The notes below the pieces were generated by a model. It worked only from the letters and a program-made list of their open reading frames with translations, searched no databases and was not told the DNA's origin. Positions 11,887-23,640 of a DNA stretch of 64,000 bases are shown here, in pieces. A program made the translations under genes and the position numbers. Position 1 is the first letter of the stretch, and each line of letters starts with the position of its first letter. Source of the stretch: Heritiera littoralis (lineage: Eukaryota > Streptophyta > Magnoliopsida > Malvales > Malvaceae); the NCBI GenBank assembly GCA_031772115.1, contig JAPDPK010000033.1, positions 2,356,001 through 2,420,000 of the forward strand, written 5' to 3'.

Positions 11887-13248
11887 TATTTATTGAAAAA
11901 TTAAATCAAATATCCCAATACTTTTGGCGACATTTGAAATAATTCTCCTCACCTAGAGATTTCTAAAGAATCACTACTTGTGACTTCTATAGAATCTCAT
12001 CCTCGGAGGATTCACATTTTTGTGTAATTGAATAAAGCGTTATTATATATTTTAAAATAAGTTTTATTTTAAAAGTAACATGAATCCCTTTTATTGAAAA
12101 ATTAAATCGAATATCCCAATACTTTTGGCGACATTCGAAATAATTCTCCTCGCCTAGAGATTTCTAAAGAATCACTACTTGTGACTTCTATAGAATCTCA
12201 TCATCGGTGGGACCCACATTATTTAATTCACGTGAATGTATGCGATGTAAACAGATAATGATACGCATGCATGTCCATTTAATTCGTTTATTATTTCTTT
12301 ATTCTTTATATTATTTGTTTTTTTTAGTTTTTTAAAAAATGAAAATTCGTGTATTGAAAAATCACACTAAATATTCCAATACTTTTGGCAACATTTAGTA
12401 GGACCCTTCTCACCTAGGGATCAGTTAGGAATCACTACTTATGACTTCCGTAACATCTCATCATCGGACGAATTCCATTCTTTAATATTAACATTTGAAG
12501 CATATGATGCAAATATATAATGCATATAGATTTTTTTTCTTTCTTATTTAACGTATTCATTGTTTATTTTGTTATTTTTACGTTATTTATTTTGTTATTT
12601 TTGTCGATATTATTACTGTTTATTTTTTTTATATTTATTATTAAATACTTTTAAGATAAAAACTTATACATTGAAAAACCTCTCTAAATATTCTAATACT
12701 TTTGGCAACATTTAGTGAAATTTCTCTTACCTAGGGATCAGTTAGGAATCACTACTGGTGACTTCCGTAACATCCCATCATCGGGCAATAGCTTTTACCT
12801 CTCATGAATTATTTATCTTCATCAATTCTTGTCTTCATTTATTTAGATTTATTAACTCAGTCCCTTTTGTTATCATCTTTTATCAAAATCCTATTACCAT
12901 TTATTTGGTTAATTTAATCACTTTCGAAACTTTATTATTATTAATTTTTATTGGTTTAATTATTTTGTATTCATATATCTCTAAAATCCCTTTTATCTTT
13001 TATTAATCTTTCCCATCTATCTCCATTACCTCTTTTGTAGTTATTAATTTCCGTTTAATTAGTATTTTTTTTCTAAATAATCCTTATTACAAAACATATT
13101 ATTATATAATTTTAAAATAAGCATGAATTTGTATATTGAAAAATTAAATCGAATATCCCAATACTTTTGGCGACATTCGATAAATTCTTATCACCTAAAG
13201 ATATTCGAAGAATCACTACTTGTGACTTCTACGATATCTCATCATCGG
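11887..13248 (+). repeat. Five spaced copies of a 120-bp module inside the LTR
   Basis: Copies lie at about 11887-12009, 12089-12208, 12351-12468, 12667-12784 and 13131-13248. Each begins tattgaaaaatta (or a variant), contains ccaatacttttggcgacatt, then aatcactacttgtgacttct, and ends tctcatcatcgg. The start-to-start spacing rises (about 202, 262, 316, 464 bp) because unrelated AT-rich sequence separates the copies. Confidence 0.85.
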
Positions 13249-14044
13249 AATTCATGCTTACTTTATTTATTTATTTTACTTTTGTATTTTTATTTTATTT
13301 TTAGCTTCTTAAAATATTTTTTTATGGTAAATTGTTTAATAATAAAAGACAAAAAATTAAATATTTTATTTATTTACACATTTTATATATCCTATGTACA
13401 TTTTAAAATTATGTAAATTTCCTAACTTCCTAAAAAGATTTTTTATATTAAATTGAAAAAAAATATTTATTATACACAAATGACTATATGGTTATATGTA
13501 ATTTATATACCTATTTTATGTATTTTTATTTATGTTTCTACATATGTATTATATTTCTATATCTATTGTATACACTTTATATATTTGTTTTACATTTTGA
13601 ACTATATATTTATATATATTTCTTTATATTTATTAATATATGCCTTTTATGTACATAAAATTTATATATTTTCTTTTGAAACTATATGTGTATTTTATTT
13701 TCATATATTGTGTTACTTCCTTATTTATTATTAATTTATTATTTTTTTGTCATAATAATTCATTTAAAAACACCTAAAACAAATTAATTTATAAAACAAA
13801 TAAATAAAATGGAAAAGAAATATACCCAACAGCCCAAAAATGGCCTAAAATCGAGCCCAAACAGCAGGGCCCAAGCCTGCCAAGGTGAACGGGCCGGAGC
13901 GGGTCGGATCGCGGATCCCGGGTCGCAGGCGGTAGTGGAGTCGGGTCGGCTCGCGAGTGGCAGAAGCGGGTCGCGCGGATCTCGGGTCGGGTCGGGGCTA
14001 CGCGCGGATCTCCTGGGCTCACCGAAACGCTGCGTTTTGCTTTC

Positions 14045-14053
14045 TATAAAAGG
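14045..14053 (+). promoter_or_regulatory. TATA box of the LTR promoter
   Basis: TATAAAAGG lies directly downstream of the GC-rich part of the LTR and about 1.1 kb before its 3' end. This is where a U3/R boundary would be expected, so transcription would start near 14075-14085. Confidence 0.5.
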
Positions 14054-14873
14054 CCCCAAATTTTTTTATTCCTTCATTTCCACCGGCGTTTTCCAAAAAA
14101 AAATTTCCAAACTCCCAAATTCTCTCGTCCCTCTCCCTCTTCGGGCGATTTCCGGCCACCGTGCGCCGCCGTGCGCCGGTCGCCGGTGAGCTTCCCTTAA
14201 GCCTAAAAGCACTCCCCTCGTCTCCCTCTCCTCCGATCCGGCATCCGTTTATCCTAAAAATCCCTTTAACCCTCCGGATCTGGCTTTCCCGAAAGCCTTC
14301 CCCCTTTTTTTGTTTTTTGGATCTGGTTGTGGTTTTAGTTTGTTTGTGGTTTGTTGGTGGTTCGTTGGTGTGTTTGTGTGTGTTTGCAGGTATTGGTTGG
14401 TGTCTCGGGTTCGTGTCTCAGATCTGGGTCTTAGGGTGTTGGGGGTTTTCGGTTCTGGGCTTCTAGATCTGGGGTTTTGGATTGTGATGGATGGTGGCTG
14501 AGTGGTTGGGGGTTTAGGTTGTTTCTGGGTTTTCGGTGGTGGTTGTAAGGGTTGAAGGGCACTGGTGTACCGGTGGTGAGGATCAGTGATGGTGTTTGGG
14601 GTCTCTTTTTTTCGTTCTCCTCTCTGTCCGAAGAAGAAGAAGAAAAAACCTTTGCTTTGGGTCCTCTTAAACGGCATTGAAGCCTTTCCCTAGCCTTTCA
14701 AAATCACAAAATCAATAGGTTTCTGTTGAAGCGGGATTCATGGGACGATGTTTCTGGGTCTGGGTTGAGGCTCGAGACAGGGAAGAAAGGTCGGAGGACC
14801 GGCGGCTGGGCAGTGACTCTGGCCGGTGGATTTGGTAGATCCGAAGCATTTAATGCTTCTGTGTGACATGAAC

Positions 14874-14875
14874 TG

Positions 14876-14934
<59 letters not shown>

Positions 14935-14948
14935 TGAAATGTGAAATA

Positions 14949-15002
<54 letters not shown>

Positions 15003-15003
15003 G
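14874..15003. repeat. Two adjacent TAA microsatellites
   Basis: Two runs of about 18-20 TAA units (about 14876-14934 and 14948-15003) are separated by a short interruption (ttgaaatgtgaaataa). They lie in the U5 part of the solo LTR. The poly-Ile and poly-Tyr frames across them are artefacts. Confidence 0.95.
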
Positions 15004-15179
15004 AAATATTAATATTAGAAAAGATAATAATAATAAGGTTAATAATAATAGGGATATGGATAATAACAAAATAAATAAGAAAAATGAAAATAAAGAAAAT
15101 AATAAAATAAAAAAATAAAATAATAAAATTTGTCAAAATAATTTGTAAAACTTGGACAAAATTAGGTGTCTACAGTTAT

Positions 15180-18100
15180 CTAGTGTGTATTTTGGTGTAT
15201 ATTTCAACTTTTTTCAACATCTCCTACGCTTAGATATCAAAATAGTAATTACATCTCTCTCATTTCAAGACAATATTTTAAATATTAATAAAAACCAAAT
15301 TACTTGATCGTTGAGAATTTTTATTCTTATTCTAATTAAATATATTTATTCTAAATAAACTTAATCACTAGATAATTTTTCAACGAAAATAATTTCACCA
15401 TAATTCAAATGGACTCTTAATAGAATTTGAGTCAATATCTAATATGTTTATTATTAAGTTGACACTGGAGGTGTTGTCACATTGTAAAAAATAAACTTTC
15501 ACATGTAATCAAAAATAGTTTATTAACAATATATAAAATGCATCAATATAAAATTTGTTTTTCAATCATGATTTTTTTCACTATTTAATAATTATGGCCA
15601 GTAAATAAGATGATGTTGTATTACTTATCATGTAATTTATAAAGAAAGGTAAGTTTTATTTGCTTTTTCGCCTCACCACTCACTATCTTTTAGTTTTGAT
15701 CACAACATAAAAAGCGATGAAAGCAGGAAGGAGATGGAATTTGTAAAGAGCATTATCAATTGAGTTGTGGGAGGGGCCATATTTCGTGAAATGATTCTGC
15801 TCCAAGTCAGCAAGATAACATTGTAGCTTAGAAATTGGGTGGGAGACAAGTAGCAAACAAGAGGCAAGTTGGGTTTGGATTTTTTTTTATAAGGAAAATT
15901 TTTTGTACGGATAGAGAAAATGTAAATATTGAGATATTTAAATGTTATATTTGTAAAATCGTATGCCTTAAAAAATATGATCATTTAAATTAATACTTAA
16001 GATTATTAGACTCAAATTTTTTGTTATAATTTTATTTTCAATAATAATTTTTTGAAATGTCAATTGACAATTAGTGGCTTTAATAGGATAGAATATATTT
16101 CTTTTTGAAATATATAATATTTTTTAATTTTTAAACACTTAATTATTTTTTTATATTTGAAATTTGCTTTTGGTGGATTCTTTTGTCTTTTCATTCTTTT
16201 TATGGGTAGTTCTTGGCATTAAGAGGCATTAAATAATAAATACCAAATTTATGAGAGAAAATTTTAAAATAAAATACTCCATATAAAAACTAATATTTTT
16301 GGTAGCCATGAATTTTACAAGGAAAGAAAACAAAATGGATTTTAGGCAGTAATTGGCTTCGAAGTCATAAATAAAATCCTTTAAGTTTTAAAGTTGAGCG
16401 CTTGAAAACCTTAAGTTTAGGTTTTTTTTTTTATTTTTAAAATTATATATATGATGCAAAATAAATATAATAGTTTTAAAAATTAAGTAAAACTAAATAG
16501 TTAATTAAACTTTTATGTTAAAGAAATGAATTAGTGAATTTTATATGAAACAATTATGTTTGAACATGTGTTCTATGTCAAATTTTTAATCAAAAGTTAT
16601 TTTGTGTTATACTTTAATTTTTTTTTTGAAGATGTTCTCTATTTTTAAATTTATTTTAATAACTTGAAAAAATTAAATAAATAAAAATATGAACAATAAC
16701 AATTCTTTCTCGAGAGGAGGAACAACTTGCTATAATACTGAATTATTGCAGACTCCAAAGATAGATTAGCAGTACAAAAAATTAAAACATAGATATTTTT
16801 TTTTTACTTTTTTTTTTTAAAAAGATAACCTACTCATTTGTTATCCCAATGAGCATAGAAGAGTAGCATCCACAAACCTCGACTCCATGATTGTGTAAAT
16901 AAATAAATAAATTTAAAAAATAAAACATGAATTCAAACATTTAATTCAGTAATTGATGTATATTTTTCTCAACAAATAAATTTAATTTATAAATTAAAAT
17001 TTTTAGCTTAAGAAAATTGTTATATGCATCCAAAGTCAGACATTAGTAATTCATTTACAATTTCAAAAGTAATTATTTTAAATTATTATATTATGCATCT
17101 TTAATGAAAATTTAAAATTTTCGTCAATGATAGATGACATGAATTTTTAATGTTTTTTGAGTTTATGTTCGATCTGTTTCGGATTATAATTTTGGACCCA
17201 TTTGGTACGGTCCTAATTAATTAATGAATGAATTAATTTCTTAATTAAAAAAATTATAGGATCCGACAAGGAGCAGGTGGAATTGACAAATGTCTTCAAT
17301 TAAGACATTAATTAAATGGTCCCCACCCTAAATCCTAAAACCAAGAAACCAAAATCACCTGACCCTTCCAACCTGTCTTTGGATTGGTGGGTGAAGTGGA
17401 GACAAAGTTACAGCTTGTGCCAAAATCCATCCAAACTCAACTCTTTTTTTTTTTTGGCACATGAAACTCAACTCTTTTGTTTCTTTATCTTTCTACATAA
17501 TAATTATTTTCCTTCGACTATGAATTTTTCATTGATTGATGCTATTTAATTTATTTTTTTACAAAAAAAAATGTAATCTAATAATAAAAAAAATATAGAT
17601 GTTAAGATTCAAAATTCTTAAAATTTATTTTTTAAATAAAATGTATAAATCAAATGAACAGAATATGAATTTGCTTTTTAATTCATTTATCAAAGTGCTG
17701 AAAGATTACTTGATTGAAAAGAAAGCTTTGTTATCTTGATAGATTGTCTACCATTTGGATAAGGATTACTGAACTCTGATGTCTTTGGCTACTATTTGGA
17801 TTTTTTTTTTCTAAAATCATGTGAGAAGTGAATGAGCTTTTCTTTTTTTACATAAATTGTACGCACAAACGCGCGAGGTTTTGATTCATATAAAGAAGGA
17901 TAACTCTTTTTTTTTTTGAAACCCTTTGTATTTGTAGATTATTTTGGATCTCGATTAATTTAGAATTGAGTTACGATTGGTTCCGAAATGAAAAAAACTC
18001 TCTCAATTCTGGAAGGATAATTCATCTTTATTTCATAAATCTCATTATTTTCTTTCAAAATTTAAATTTGAGATCTCAAATTTGAAATTCATTAAATTTT

Positions 18101-19117
18101 AACCAGTGAAGTATTTCTTTAGAGACTTGCATTCTTTTGCGATGTCAAAATGAATAAAATATGCTATAAATTATTCAAAATTTCTTGAAATATATTTTTA
18201 TTTTTTAATTTATAAACATGTGGTTATTGTAATTATCCACATCAACATATGTTTTTTTAATGCAAATCTTATCACGTAACCATATTATTAAAAAATTAAT
18301 TAATTATTTTTAAAATCATTAACGAGTACATGGAAATAAATATTCACAATATACTTATCATATGTAACTTGCATTAAATAATTAATTTTTTAATAATATA
18401 ATTACATTATATAATTCAAAAAAATAAATATACGAAATTACTTTTTTATCCACTTTTTTCTCGTTGACCTATACAGAAGTAAATATCTAAAAAAAAAAAA
18501 AGGTGAGGTGAATGATTTTTGTAATTAACTAGTAAGTAATTAATATGCCTTTCAAAAAAAAATTTGTAGATTTATAATATATCTCATTGCCATCTGATCT
18601 AATTGATTCCAGCATCATCCTTCTTACTAATACTTTTATCATTGGCAGCAGCATCCATGTATATGTTCGAGAGAATTACTGCCAAAGGCTTAAGTCTCTC
18701 TCTATTTCTTCTCCAACATTAATTAATTGTTTGACATATGTGATATTGGATTTCTTGAGAAACTCAGTAATTTTGTTAAAGTAAGACACACATGAATGAA
18801 TAAAAAAATATTAACTACATATTACAGAAAAAAAAAACAAAATTTAAACTTCAATTTCAATAGTGTTGCAGAAATACACGAGATTTGACGGTCTGTGAAC
18901 ATAATTGTCATCAAATCTGTCAATCAGCAAAAGAAGTAAGTTCTATATAATGTTTGGATGAGAGGATAAGGAAGGAAATAAAGAAATGGAGAGGCCCTCT
19001 TTTTTGTTATCATATTTAAAACAATGGAAAATGCTTATTAAACGTGGCCATAAGGAGATTTTTTTTTGCATTTCTTCCTGCAACTTGATTAAAAATATCA
19101 GCAAACAAGGTTTCAAG
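15180..19117. other. AT-rich intergenic DNA
   Basis: No gene is supported over almost 4 kb. The only structured piece is an inverted repeat at 18241-18415, listed separately. Frames at 15700-15984, 17316-17549 and 18587-18784 resemble no known protein. Confidence 0.55.
18241..18415. repeat. MITE-like inverted repeat, family C
   Basis: The arms accatattattaaaaaatta (near 18279) and taattttttaataatataat (near 18383) are complementary around an AT-rich centre. Related arms, with a (t)aatcatattattgaaaaa motif, are found near 29010-29143 and in part near 30810-30850, suggesting a family. No target duplication was established. Confidence 0.4.
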
Positions 19118-20190
19118 AATCGCTACTAGAAAATAGATTTTTAGCAACCATGATATGCAACGACTAATAATGTTGTTGCAAAATGTAATTATATTTGTAA
19201 CGACTTCTCATAGTTGTTGCTTATTTTGTTTTTTTTATACTTTACACAACGATAATTTTTATTGTTGCGAATTCATATTAAATTAATAACGATTAAAACA
19301 AGTCATTGCGATATTTTATTATATTTGCATCGATTTTTTATTGTCATTGCTTTAAAAGATTGAAAAAAAAAACTTATGCAGCAACTTAAAAATTTGTTGC
19401 GATATATATATATTTATATATATATATAATATTTATAACAACAAAAATATTTCTTTTTGAAATATTGTCATATTTGTAACGACTTTTCGCCTTCATTATT
19501 AAACTAAAATTTTTTAACATTTTATACAACAATAAAAAATAATTGTTACGAAGTTTCATTGTCAATGTCATTGATAAACACAATTTTTCTTGCATTATAT
19601 TATATTCATGTGACAAATGTGATTTTAAACACTTTTATCTATGGTGCTAAATTAATATTTTTATATTAATTGAAAAGCTGTTGTCTACTTTATACTTCTC
19701 TTAGGAAAATGGTTCTGTTCTGTTGGAAGTGGAACCTCTTGGATAGACTTAGGTTGTTTGATACATGACATGTGATTGAGAAAACGGTTCTATGCCTTGT
19801 AACATGCTGTTATTGACTTAAAATACCCATCTTCTTGGATAAAGTGGCCATGCTATTTCTACGGTCTTCTATTGCTAGGCTCTTTTCCATTCTGTAGCTT
19901 TTAGAAATGTGGTAGGGAGCTGGGTAGAATGGAGTTAAATCTGATCTAAGTTTGAGATATGATAAAACCATTAAAACACATTGCAAACCATTTTTAAAGC
20001 CAAAATGGTTCCATAATACAATGAAGCCGAGGTTACCATAGCTAATGCCATGGCTGAAGCTTGAAAGAAACACTGGAGTGACACTGCATCTACTACCAAA
20101 TTGACATTCTAATGCCAGTTCTTATTACTATAAGCACAGACTGTGAGCAAAACCAAGGTTACATGGAGCAACAATCGCAACCCTATGCTT

Positions 20191-20379
20191 CTATGGTTTG
20201 CCGTGTTTCTTTCTTAACCGCTCCTTGACAAAATCATCTCGGGCTTTAGTTCGAGCGTGCTGCGGAGCAATGTACATGTAAGAAAGATGTGTACCGATTG
20301 CGAAAATGCCTGCACCAGCGAGGAAGCACCCCACGGTCATAGCTAGCTTCTTGGGTGTGGATGGAAAGCAGAAAACCAT
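20191..20379 (-). CDS. Conserved-looking 62-residue membrane protein inside the CACTA element
   Basis: A complete short ORF starts at an ATG in good context (caaatATGG). Residues of about 12-35 form one hydrophobic segment with small residues (VGCFLAGAGIFAIGTHLSY), followed by a strongly basic tail (ARTKARDDFVKERLRKKHGK). The composition is quite unlike the chance frames around it, and the pattern resembles small single-pass organelle or endomembrane proteins conserved in plants. I do not know the name. Its position inside the CACTA boundaries implies capture of a host gene or of a processed piece of one, since the reading frame has no stop or frameshift. A downstream frame (19810-20073, minus) may be its 3' untranslated region. 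Whether it is expressed cannot be judged here. Confidence 0.55.
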   Translation of the reverse strand: MVFCFPSTPKKLAMTVGCFLAGAGIFAIGTHLSYMYIAPQHARTKARDDFVKERLRKKHGKP

Positions 20380-20849
20380 ATTTGATTATCACCAAACTGA
20401 CGAATCAAATACCTATTAATAAAAAAGGCTCTTTAAAATCGTGAGACGGAAGACTAATTCAACCAACCTTGAAAATGCTCAAGTTAATACAGATCCCAGA
20501 AACAAACAAATCCACTGATCACTAATGTATACAATTTAAGACCTCCAATTCAGGTTTTTTTGTAGGTAACATTACAAACATGAGGTACTGCTATTATTGA
20601 TGATGAATAATATATTTAAAGTTTTTGTTTTTGTTATGTTTAATGTTAATTTTGTACTGTTTAGAGTTTTTATAATATTTTTTTAAAAAATTTCTCCATG
20701 CGTAACAGGAGGTTATCGTCCTAGTGTAAATAAAAATAAACTCACTATTACTATATTTTTACAAAATTATTGAGATTACTCAACGAAATTTACCTAGATC
20801 TGCTCAATTCTTGCTTCCCCTTGTTATCAATAATAAAAGACCCTAAATC

Positions 20850-21365
20850 TTAATAACCCTGTTTCAGCCTTCGAAGCCTCAAGTCCCTCGCATCCTCCAA
20901 CAAAAACTCCAGTGCTGCCACATTCCAACCCAGTTCCGGCGACCACTCTCTCTAAAAGCCCCCTGTTGTATCCCATTCCCTGTATATTTCCAACCCAAAA
21001 AAAATCTCCCTAGATCTAGCCTCTGCCACCAAGTCTAGTTATGCCAACACAGTTCAACCCAGATCCGGCAACCCCCTGCGCCCTTAGATCCGGTGACCAC
21101 GCTTTGTGGAAGCCCTATTCTTGGTAAGAGAATTTTTTTTTTTTACATGTAAGTAATAGAGTGTTGATAAATCTGTGATGTTCAGGCCTTGCTGGTGAAT
21201 TTCTGGGTTCGATAGAAGTGGTTCAAAATTTGGCTATAAGGTGATCTGATTTAAATAAAATGTTGACAGATCTGTTCTAATGTTGTTTTTCTGAGTGTTT
21301 TTTTTAGGTTTTTGGCTTGTGGCTCATCAACTCATTGGTGGAAACATGAGTGGATTCAATGGTGA
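20850..21365 (+). other. Captured 5'-leader-like exon and intron sequence
   Basis: A C-rich stretch (20860-21122) with ccagatccggcaaccccctg-type sequence ends at a donor-like site (attcttg followed by gtaagag). A T-rich acceptor (tttttttag) at about 21307 is followed by a short exon-like piece containing ATGAGTGGATTCAATG and another donor (gtgagtgg). This looks like the untranslated leader and first codons of a captured host gene. The gene of origin is not recognised. Confidence 0.4.
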
Positions 21366-21858
21366 GTGGTGACGTCTTTGACTAGGTGAACTGATTTGCT
21401 TTGGTTGGTGCTTTTGCATATTGGCTTTTTGGTTTGTTTTGTTCTTAGTTGAATTTAGATCGACTTTTTGATTGGCTAGTGTTTTGTACTTTGCTTGTTC
21501 CTATTTCGATGTATTGGTTTCACTGTAACTCCAAGCACTTAGTTTCTTAAAAAAAAATTAACTAGAGTTAAATTGTGATTTATGGGTGTCGCTTCCGTGA
21601 TGGTGTTACTGATTAAGGCTTGTCGTGTTTCCTTGTCTTGTGCTGTTGATTGTTGTAATGGTTGTCTATTTTTTCGGTTCTTGGGTACAGTTGTTCGATT
21701 AATTGTGCCCAAGAGATGTTTGTTATTTTGCTTCAGAGTTTTTGCGGATCCTTGCTCTTTCTTCTATTTATAGAATTTTTCTTTGGTTTATGACCATAGT
21801 TTGAAGGTTATTTTCTTCATATGTTGCAGTGCTTATTCTGTCTTTTCTTCTTAATCAG

Positions 21859-22594
21859 AAAATTGAAGAGAACTTTTGATCTTAAGGACTACTTGGATTC
21901 AATATATTCTGAAGTAGCTCAGTACGATCATCCTCCCAATTATCCCCTTACTATTGTCTGTGGCGGCATTGATGGAGCTCCGAAAGGGACTGATATACTC
22001 AGCTGAATATTTGCTGGTGTTGTTGCTTATATGGGCAATAAGTCATGCTATGACATGAACAAATTCAATCATCCATCTGATGAAACATACATGGGGTGGA
22101 AATGGCAGGTGAGAGATGGCTAGCTAGCTGTTGCAACTTAGTTTTCAATGTCAACCTATTAAAAATTGAAGCTGTTTTGGCATGACAGTCAAGATTTTAA
22201 GATTAAGATGAGAGTAAAAAGTGAGTTTTCAATCTCTTAGGTAAGTTATCATGAATGTTTTGAAAATAAAATACACTTCAATCAAATTAGAGTTATAAAA
22301 TAATAGCACTAGTAGTAGGGCTAGATTCCTGGTATATATGAAGTTTTATTGGATGTTAATGCCACTAAACTTTCTTTCTCATGATCATGCAATTGCAAAT
22401 GAAATTTAAGTATTTTACATGGTGATCTCTCTGTACAGACATGTAGTGAGATGGTGATGCCAATTGGCCATGGCAACAATGATTCTATGTTTCCACCAGC
22501 CCCTTTCAATCTAAACAGCTTCACAAGGAAGTGCAAGAGCTTATTTAGTGTCCAGCCTCAGCCACATTGGGTGACAACTTACTACGGAGGACAT
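21859..22594 (+). pseudogene. Prolyl carboxypeptidase (Pro-X carboxypeptidase, S28) fragment captured by the CACTA element
   Basis: Two exons can be read with proper splice sites: 21859-22108 (acceptor ttaatcag, donor after ATGGCAG) and 22439-22594 (acceptor tgtacag, donor after GGACAT). They encode YPLTIVCGGIDGAPKGTDIL..., IFAGVVAYMGNKSCYD..., MGWKWQ, then TCSEMVMPIGHGNNDSMFPP and HWVTTYYGG. This matches the C-terminal half of plant lysosomal Pro-X carboxypeptidases (family S28). An in-frame TGA (codon before IFAGVV, probably from CGA) breaks exon 1. The N-terminal catalytic-serine region and the exons after YYGGH (which carry the catalytic Asp and His) are absent. The fragment is therefore a non-functional captured piece. 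Confidence 0.85.
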
Positions 22595-22799
22595 GTGTGT
22601 TTCTTTGATCACTTTTACAATCATTTTCCAACATTAGTCCTGATGCAGTTCTGCATACTCTTTTAAGGATAGGAAAGAATGCCTTCTGGGAAGCAGAAGC
22701 TCCAACAGAATCCAGACGTAAAGCCTGCAGAAGTTGTTGCCGCAGCTTAATAAGTTCCCAGTTTACTTACCGGATTGATGTGCTTTTTAGCTTGTTAAA

Positions 22800-23637
22800 C
22801 TTAATTACTACAATAATAAATATTTAAATTATTAATTCTTTTGTAATATATTTTTTGTAATTAAAACAAAATTGTAGTGAAATATTATTTGCAACAATAA
22901 TTTTGATTATTAATTTTTTTACATTGTAAAAATAAATTAGTAGCTATAAAAATTTGTTTCTAAAATAAAATAAATTAGAAACATATTATAATTATTGTAA
23001 ATAAAATTAAAAATGACAATTTTGATTTCATAATTAATTTTTTGTAACGATTATAGTTGTCATAGTAAAATTAAGAACGATAGAATTGTCGTTTTGTATT
23101 AATTTTTAAACGATGACTATAATCGTCAAGAATAAAATTTGGAATGACAGAATTGTCGTTTTGTATTTATTTGTAGTAACGACTATAGTTGTCCTGAATA
23201 AAATTAGGAACGACATAATTGTTGTTTCGTATTTATTTATAGCAACAACTATAGTCGTCGTGAATAAAATTAGGAACAACAGAATTGTCGTTTCGTAATT
23301 ATTTGTAGTCGTTGCAAAACTAACTATTGCAACACTAAAAAACTGTTACCAAAAGCAATTGCAACCAAATATATTCCGTTGCCAAAAAAGTATGGACAAA
23401 ATATTAAGTCGTTGCTAAAACAAAAATGTAATTAGTAATGAGAAAAAGTCGTTGTAATAATTATATTTTTGCAACGACTTATTATTCGATGAAAGTCGTT
23501 GCGTATACTTTTAGTAACGGAAGCTTACGCAACGACTTTGCAACGACTAAAAGTCATTGCAAAAAAAGTTTTAGCAACGATAAATTTACATTTTACAACG
23601 ACTTTAAGTGCGGCAAAAGATCCATTTTCTATTAGTG
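22800..23637. repeat. Subterminal repeat array of the CACTA element
   Basis: About 60-bp units with aacgactatagtcgtc-like palindromic cores and attaggaacgacagaattgt linkers repeat in tandem at about 23035-23310. Denser short gtcgttgc/gcaacgac motifs continue to the right end. The left end (19140-19560) has similar motifs at lower density. Confidence 0.75.
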
Positions 23638-23640
23638 AAT

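Larger units (their letters stand above)
11490..15174 (+). mobile_element. Solo LTR of a large Ty3/gypsy-type retrotransposon (3.7 kb)
   Basis: The segment starts TGTCGTAACGGC, ends GGTGTCTACA (5'-TG...CA-3'), and is flanked by a perfect 5-bp target duplication GTTAT at 11485-11489 and 15175-15179. No internal domain, primer-binding site or polyprotein is present, so this is a solo LTR left by LTR-LTR recombination. The 5' part (agtcgccaccaatcttttt, then a ggttacgtacgagg and ggattagcaccct stretch) resembles LTRs of very long plant Ty3/gypsy elements of the Tat/Ogre kind. That family assignment is from memory. The LTR contains five dispersed 120-bp modules, a GC-rich block at about 13860-14200, a TATA box and TAA microsatellites. 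Confidence 0.88.
19121..23637. mobile_element. Non-autonomous CACTA (CMC) element carrying host gene pieces (Pack-CACTA)
   Basis: The left end is cgctactagaaaatagattt and the right end, read inward, is cactaatagaaaatggatct. They share the core CACTA-type terminal repeat (one base of the left CACTA has decayed to CGCTA). A 3-bp target duplication, AAT, is at 19118-19120 and 23638-23640, as expected for CACTA elements. Both subterminal regions are packed with short aacgac/gtcgtt motifs, the usual transposase-binding layout. The 4.5 kb interior encodes no transposase. It carries a prolyl-carboxypeptidase fragment (plus strand), an intact small ORF (minus strand) and leader-like C-rich sequence. 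Confidence 0.85.

Noticed and set aside
13784..14677. Overlapping frames of 77-142 codons on both strands in a GC-rich block
   Set aside because: They lie in the GC-rich part of a solo LTR, overlap each other in several frames, and have low-complexity Pro/Arg/Ser or Gly/Val composition. No domain is recognisable.
14704..15136. Poly-Ile and poly-Tyr frames
   Set aside because: They are translations of TAA microsatellites.
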